DNA from: Lichenostomus cassidix
Lineage: Eukaryota; Chordata; Aves; Passeriformes; Meliphagidae
Reading direction: 5' to 3'
DNA length: 64,000 nt
Assembly: GCA_008360975.2 (NCBI GenBank)
Contig: CM039194.1
Location: 9,410,426-9,474,425 of the forward strand
Shown: one piece after another, positions 57,415 to 64,000 of the stretch
How the letters are laid out: each line of letters begins with the position of its first letter
Position numbering within the stretch: the stretch's first letter is position 1
The notes under the pieces: generated by a model
Told to the model about the DNA's origin: nothing
Database searches by the model: none
What the model saw: only the letters and a program-made list of their open reading frames with translations
Translations under genes and position numbers: made by a program

Positions 57415-57779
57415 TGGGATGTTGCTAAACCCTTTTGGCCAGGCAGGGCAGTGAGAAGCAGCCTCTGAATGATGTCTTTGGTCTCAGGAGGTGCCAGCAG
57501 CCTTCCTGGTGCCCAACAGAGTGTGATGCTGGCCCTCAGCTTTGTCCTGGGGAGACTCGCTGAGCAGACAAATATGGAATGGGGGTTCTCAGCAAGGAGA
57601 CCCCCACTTATTAATGAGGGAAATTAATGCACTTTGTGGGCTGAAATCTCCTGCAATCTGGGCTGGTGCAAATTAGGACCAGGCCAAAGAAGTCAAGGAG
57701 GGCTGCACCAGAGTGAACCGGACTTCATAAAATAGAAAGGAGAGGCCCCTTTTGTCAGGCAATGGCTTTTCCTCAGAAG

Positions 57780-57905
57780 CTAAATGATACATAATGTTTA
57801 TATAGTGTTTTGCCTCTCCTAAATGCAGGCTAGACATTAATTGATTCCAGGTTTGCTCTGTGAAGTAGGTCAACTCTTTCCATTTTGCAGATAAAGGAGT
57901 GGTGG
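57780..57905 (+). mobile_element. possible MIR-like SINE remnant
   Basis: 'gtttatatagtgttttgcc' followed by CTCTGTGAAGTAGGTCAACT and CCATTTTGCAGATAAAGGAG mirrors the order of the MIR core ('ctgtgaggtaggt...ccattttacagatgaggaa'). It is highly diverged. The immediately following ~250 bp to 58160 are CpG-containing, not repeat-like, and may be a conserved element. Confidence 0.4.
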
Positions 57906-58159
57906 GGATCTCAGAGGGGTGCACGAGGGTCAGTGCCGGCGCCGGGGCACCTACTCGGATGGCTGCCCTCCCCGTGGGACCACGCTGCCACCCTACATAT
58001 ACACCACTTCTGATGTATGTGGAAATCAGCTGGGACTCTGTAAACCCAGCTACATTAAGCCCGGTTCAAATGAAATCTGTTTATATCTCCATTGCTCGCC
58101 ACTGGTCAAAGCAGGACTTAACTAACCCAACGCTGTTTGTGTTCAAAGCCTCTTAAACC

Positions 58160-61100
58160 CTTGCTCTGACTGTCTTGAAGTGAGATATAAAGTACTGGCT
58201 GGGACCTGGCTGGAGGCCAGGGAACTATTTCAGACCCCCCTCTCTCTTTTGCTCCTGGGGCCGTTTAGAGAAAGCATTGCACATTTCAAACAGTGATGGA
58301 AAAAAATAATTTTAATTCACTTCTGTTTACATAACGTTGGAAGCTTGGGAGGGTTTGTGCAGACAATTATTAATGGTTTAAACTGGCGTGATAAAAATGT
58401 TGCCTTGGTCTGGGAACATGAGCTCCTCCCAAAGCCCTGGTGCTGGGTCAGCCAAGCACTGGCTGTGGGATCCAGGGAACGAGGACCCCATGGCTTGGTG
58501 GGTCCCACTGTTGTGTTTCCTTTTGGCATCTTGGAATCAGCCTCCTGCCTGTTCTGCTGAGGCTGAACTGATAAAACCAAAAGCCTGGATCTGGGGAAAC
58601 AGCTGTCTCTTCCTGGTTCACCTCCATTTCTGGAGGCATTTGGTGACCAGATCACAGGGACATGGGGCATACCCACCCTGGGAGCAGTGCTCCTTCACTG
58701 CAGTCTCAAAGCTTAACTTTACAAAGCTTTTGGTCCAGCTTTTTGGGAGCATGGCCCTTGATTTTTGGTTGATACCTTGTGTGAATCAGCTCCAAAGCAG
58801 GTAGAGCCATTCCTGAACGTGTGACAGGTGGGAGTGAGAGGGTGGTTGGGTCCCAGGTGAAGTGTCCTGATCTCTCCTGGCCTCAGGGGAGGTGGGGATG
58901 GGCAGGGACTGCTGTACCTGTGTGTTCCATCCTCACATCCATCCCTCAGAATAGTTAGACATGGTTTTACTGGGCTATCGCTCAGCGGGATCTGACACCT
59001 ATAAAACCGCTTTTAATTACTTCCAAAGTTACTCACCAGGGTGATGTTGATTTTGTCCTATAACCCAACAGGGCTTTGTCTGTTTGGTATAAACCACTGT
59101 CCACCATAACTCTGCTGTCCTGTATATTGATGTGTGACCATACACTGTGTGCATGGCTGGATTTTGGACACCACTGGAACTGCCCATGCTGGTTTTGCTT
59201 TCCAGCCTGTGCCTACCACACTGCAGCACCTCCACACACAGAGCTGTGATGCTGCTCTGGGGCTCCAGCAGGTTCATAAGTGCCTGCACAAGGGGTAACA
59301 GCATGAGAAGTGCCTGTGAGCCTGGTTTGGAGGGTGACAAATTCCAGGTGCTCCCTCCCAGAGTGTACAGCTCACACATGCATAGGGAGCAGGGATTGTC
59401 CCCTCTAGCCATGGCACTGACTGCCTGTGATCCACTTTGCTCTGCTTTGACACCTGAGATTGAAGCAAGGGCTCTAGTAGCTAAGAAAATAGTAGAGAAA
59501 ATTATGGTTGGGAACTAAATCCATGCCAGCATCAGCTTCTGCAGCATCTAGGCTCTGCTTTGAAGCTCTCCCTTCAAAATATTCCCTCCATGATCCCTGG
59601 GATTACCATGCACCATGGCATCTGAGTGCCAGCATTACGAAATTCATGAGCACATGCTTTATCTGCCTACTTTGCAAGTCAGCCTTGCACAGCAGACAGC
59701 AGGACTCTGCTCAAAGGCATGTTGGTGTTGGAGGCTGGATCTTTCACTGCTGCCACTTTGGCTTTGGCTGAAACCAGGGCAGGGCTAATCTGAGCCCATT
59801 AACAGACTCTGATTTATTCTAAAACCAAATCTGCAACGTGTGAAACATTGTATTCAAAAGAGAAAAAGTAATTTATGAGGATAAAGTTGGAAGATTTTAT
59901 ATGCAGACCAGAGACTGGTCTTCTCCAGAGGACTTCCTTGAGGTATTATGACTTATTTCTCCAAGGCTGCAGACCCTGGGCAACGTAGTTACATGACAGT
60001 GAGACATGGATAGAGACGAAGTTTTCCTTTGCGATCATTATGTTGCAGTATGTTTTTTTCCCATGCTGGGAGAGATGTGTGTTGATTGAAAGATCTGTGA
60101 ATAACACATGGGCTGAGGAATGCTCCGTGAGCTTAGTCATCACCTGGGTGAATCAGACTGGGAAAACAGCCTTTATTCTGCAAGATAACCCCATCCCACA
60201 GGGATTTTTCTTGAGGAAGAGCTCAAAGTTTGTTCCAAAATTGTGCTACTGATTGGAGTCCAACCTCACCCTGCACAAGAGGTGATCTTCAGGTGGATGC
60301 TATATATGACATCATGCTCAGATATATATAGAGGTCTTGTTACCTGGAAGCATCCCAAGGAATATTGTAGGGCAGGGTTTGAACTCAGTGGGGACTTCCC
60401 TGAGATGAACAAGTGGAGAGTCCAGTTAGAAGGTTAAGTCCTGCAAATGGATTTTCTGTTATAGTAGGGATCTTTACCTGAATGCTTCAGTTCATGCTTC
60501 TCTTACACACCCATGCACCAGGGCTTGTTCCAGCTGATGAAGTTATCCTGGACTGATGCTGATGGGGGAAGAGGATCAGCCCCAGAGCTCTGAGACCTGT
60601 CATTAATGCCCAGGAGTGTGAGAGAGCATGTGGGGAAAATGCAGCTGGGGACAATGGTGAGAGGAACAGCACAACATCTCAGACCAGCACAACATCTCAG
60701 ACTAGCACAGAAGCAACTGCACTGAATGTTTCATGGCTTACCACCCTCAGCATGGGATGTGCTCCAGAGGCTTATTTTCTGTCCAATTTTCCATTTTGCA
60801 CTGGAACTGGGCACTTTTGGACAGACATGTGTGGATTTCTGCTGGCCTGATGAGCTGCTGCTCTGCATGGCATGCTCTCCTCTGGGACACTGCCCTGGCA
60901 GGCTGAGCCCATGCCAGGTCCTGCCTCCCTGTGGGGTTGCTGCCTGCGGGTGCAGGTTGGTGATCCAGATGGAGACTTGCTGGAGTCAGGTCCTCAGCCC
61001 CTGGGCTTAGATGCTACAAAGAAAAAGATGGTAAATCAAAACATTTGGAAATCTGTTTCTTATTTACTGTACTGCCAAGCTGCTGTAAGGCTTGCTGGAA

Positions 61101-64000
61101 TCACAATCCCAGAAAAGCAGAGTGGAAAGGATTTTCCTACTGATATTGTTGGCAGTGGGAGAGATCTTGCTGCCTGCTGTGGGCTGGGACAGGTGGGGAT
61201 AGGATCAGGGATGGACTTTCTGTTTGCTCGTGAAGGTGAGGTAAACATTGCAAACATTCCTTGCCTCCCCTCAGCCCATTTTGAGAGGGGCATATATTAA
61301 ATATTGGGAAGAACTGAAGGCACATTGGAATACTTGGGGAAGGGATACTTGGAGACACATTTTGCATTTGGTGCAAACATTTGGTGCTGAAGGGTAAACG
61401 CGTCAGATCATAGTGGCAGGAGGAAAAAAGTCAGATGCTCAGGCCACAGCAAGTTTTGTTGGATGTTTTCATGCTCATGGCATCACCTGAAAGGATCTCC
61501 CAGCACTACCTACCCATGAGGCTCAGGGGGAGATGCCAAAGCATGCAGAAGATGGTTTGTGGAGCCGGGGAGCTCTTCCTGATGCATCAAGGTCTTACAT
61601 CTTCCTTTTCCCCCCTCAAGTGCCTGCGTCTCTCCTGGGAATGTCGCACATCATCTCACATGCTGCAACCAGGGTAAGCTGAGCAGGGAAAGTTTCCCAG
61701 AGACGTTTGGGCTGTGATGCCAGGAGTCATAATTGCCTTGGCAGAAGCAGCCACAGTTGTTCAAACCTGCCCTCTACCCGTGAGTCAGAGTGGAAGTGCT
61801 GGAGTCATGGGATGGCTCGGAGCAAAGATGCAAAGCTGGGAGTTGCTTTTAGAGATTCTTATTTCCTTGAAGGAAAGTCTGAAATATACGAGTGAGTGAA
61901 CGAGAGAGACTCCAGCAGCCTCAGAGCCTGCCTGCAGCCCACTAGGGCAGCACTGGGGTCTGCCATTAGCCCCAGAAGCCTGCACTGCCTCAGGGGATGC
62001 ACCATCTCTGGGCCCCAGCAGCAGCAATGCCATGGCAGGGAAAGCAGCCATGCAGGTTGTGGGTGAGCTCTGGCACCAGTGACATGTCCCATGAGCTGTT
62101 CAGGGCATGATTTGCAGAGGCAGCATTCTCTGGGCAATCACATTCCTGCTGGGAGCACAAAGGGACAAAGCCCACTGTGGGACAGAGCCCCAGATCCTGT
62201 GAGGAAGTCTTGCGGAGAATCATGAGCCCTCCCTGGGTGGGGCTGCATTTGTCAGTGTGTCCTGTTTAGGTCAGAAAACATGAGGAGATGGCTCAACAGG
62301 GTTTCCAAAGGACAGCTGGCTTTGGGCATCTCAGAGGATCATGGGCAGTGAGAGCACTTTTGCTTTCAGGGGGCTTTGCTTTCAGTCCTCCTGTGGTCAA
62401 TGGAGTGGAGGAAAGAGCAGAGTCAAGGGGAATAAACCCTCAGCATCACCGGCCTGGGCACAGGTAATGTGAGCTGCTCACACTCCCAGCATCATGTCCT
62501 TGCCCATGACCCCTAGCTCCATCTGAGCATGGGGAGAGGCAGCAGAAAGGACTGGGGATCAAGGAAGTGTGGGATGGATGCTGATGGAGCTGGCGCTTTG
62601 CAAAGCTTCTGTGGGGAGGACTTGGCATGAGCACTGCTTCCAACACATGGAAACTGTGATGGGAGATGGTCAGCCTGGCTCCACAGGATGGCTGGAGTGG
62701 TCAGAAGCTGGTGGTGGCAGGGATGTCCTGAGGTGGGTGTTGGACCAGTCTGAAGGTAGGTGGGAATGGAAGCCCCAGTATCGAACTCTCCCCAACCTTG
62801 GGGAGGTCCTGTCACCTCCAGACTCCAAGTTCATGGCTCAGAGCCATCTCTCGTTTAGTCCCAGTGAATTACTGAGCCCCAGGAAGCCAACCTTACTGAG
62901 GCTTTTGTAGAAGTCAAGGGCTCAAATTGAGCGGGAGCTTGGGGAAACCGTTTCCCTTGTTAAAATAAATGTATTAGTTTAATATGTACCAGGAGAGGAT
63001 AGGGAGTTCTCCTTGTTAAATATTTACCAGTCAAACCCTGCTGAGGACTTACTTGGAGCAATTCAGCTTTAGTGATTTCCTTCTATTGTGGTCTAAGTCT
63101 CCAGCATTGCTGGGAAATCGCCCGGCAAGGCCAGGAAGGCTGGTGACAGAGCCGAGCCCTGGGCGTTAAAGCTGCAGCTGGGATGGCCACCCGCCTCTCT
63201 GGGGACACTGTGGCGCCTCGGAGTGTCCCCAAATCTGCCCTGGGACCTCCATGGGGATGTCGACACCTGCATGGAGCAACAGAGAGAGCAGCCCAATTCC
63301 CAAATGGGAGCAGGGCACAGGAGGGATGCCCAACAACCAGGAAAAGCAAATAAATTTTAAAAAAAGGTGAGTAGAGACACAAAACGTTGCTCTGTGCCTT
63401 ACCTGTCCTGGCATTCCTGAGAACATCCCGACAGTGTTTTCCCAGACTCATCACAGTCAGTTTTAACAAGGAGCATTATTTCTTTGGGAGCTCATCACCC
63501 TGGGAATGGGAATCACTGTAAACAACACAAATTGTGAATTCCCTTAATTTTACTAAGATGTCCCTTCTGCTACCTGATGGCAGAGTTAAGCCATGTTCTG
63601 ATAGCTCAAGACTTCCTGACACAGCTGTTCAGTTTATAGGACCAATTTTATATTTATGCAATTTCCTTCTATATATACTAACCTGACACATGTCTACATT
63701 AGCAGTTTGTCATTTACAAGTTTATACTCCAGCCATCTCTACAGTTCTTAAAACTGGAAACACATTTCGTTGGTAATCAAGTTAAGTTCAGAAAATTTCT
63801 ATTGTTGGTGACTCCACATTGTTTTGTAACACTGCTACTTTCCCTTAAACTCCCTAGTATAAAATGGAAAATTGCAGGGCATGAGGGATCTCTGTGGAAA
63901 TGCTCCTGCCTTGTTGGTCCCCCACTCTCCTGAAGGCAGCAATTGCAGATTGTCAAGGATTGCGTCGCCATGTATTTTTTAAAGAATGACTCTATTAATA
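58160..64000. other. distal intergenic region to window end
   Basis: About 5.8 kb with no gene recognised. It holds an AT-rich TAATT/ATTAATGG island near 58300-58400, an 18-bp short tandem repeat at 60668-60710 and AT-rich stretches at 62950-63050. No PITX1 homeobox exon is visible on either strand, so that neighbour, if conserved, lies beyond the window. Confidence 0.5.
60668..60710. repeat. 18-bp tandem repeat, ~2.3 copies
   Basis: AGCACAACATCTCAGACC repeats with a period of 18 nt (units starting at 60668, 60686 and a partial at 60704) in intergenic sequence. Confidence 0.8.

Noticed and set aside
58160..64000. PITX1 exon search at the window end
   Set aside because: No homeodomain signature (such as WFKNRRAKWR) on either strand; the gene must lie outside the window.

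Overview
This is vertebrate nuclear DNA, most likely from a bird. The genes are spliced with GT-AG introns and CpG-island promoters. The only abundant interspersed repeat is the CR1 LINE, present as short 5'-truncated copies on both strands. No Alu/B1, L1 or prokaryotic features are visible. The density of about ten CR1 fragments in 64 kb, the compact genes and the apparent absence of CATSPER3 all fit Aves. I cannot name the species.

Three protein-coding genes lie head-to-tail on the + strand, in the order known from human 5q31.1 (C5orf24, TXNDC15, PCBD2). C5orf24 has a non-coding CpG-island exon 1 ending at 231, a 7.4-kb intron, one coding exon at 7677-8243 and a ~4.1-kb 3' UTR ending near an AATAAA at 12328. 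TXNDC15 occupies 15416-18136 in five exons. It encodes a 294-aa membrane-anchored thioredoxin-fold protein of the secretory pathway and cilium. PCBD2 occupies 20093-43260 in four exons. It encodes a 130-aa pterin-4a-carbinolamine dehydratase / HNF1 dimerisation cofactor, and its intron 2 alone is 18.6 kb. The genes are not functionally linked; each has its own CpG-island promoter.

From 43.5 kb to the end there is about 20 kb in which I recognise no gene. In human the next genes are CATSPER3 and then PITX1. I find no trace of either here. This stretch holds four CR1 fragments, two possible ancient MIR-like SINE remnants and several AT-rich, homeodomain-motif-rich islands that look like candidate conserved non-coding elements. 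Similar candidates occur in PCBD2 intron 2.

I did not find a novel multi-gene system. The observations most worth checking are the missing CATSPER3, a GGGCC-repeat G-quadruplex motif directly upstream of the PCBD2 start, a second in-frame PCBD2 ATG at the exon 1/2 junction that could yield a cytosolic/nuclear form, a CpG-dense island inside PCBD2 intron 2, CR1 copies crowding two promoters, and the candidate regulatory islands.
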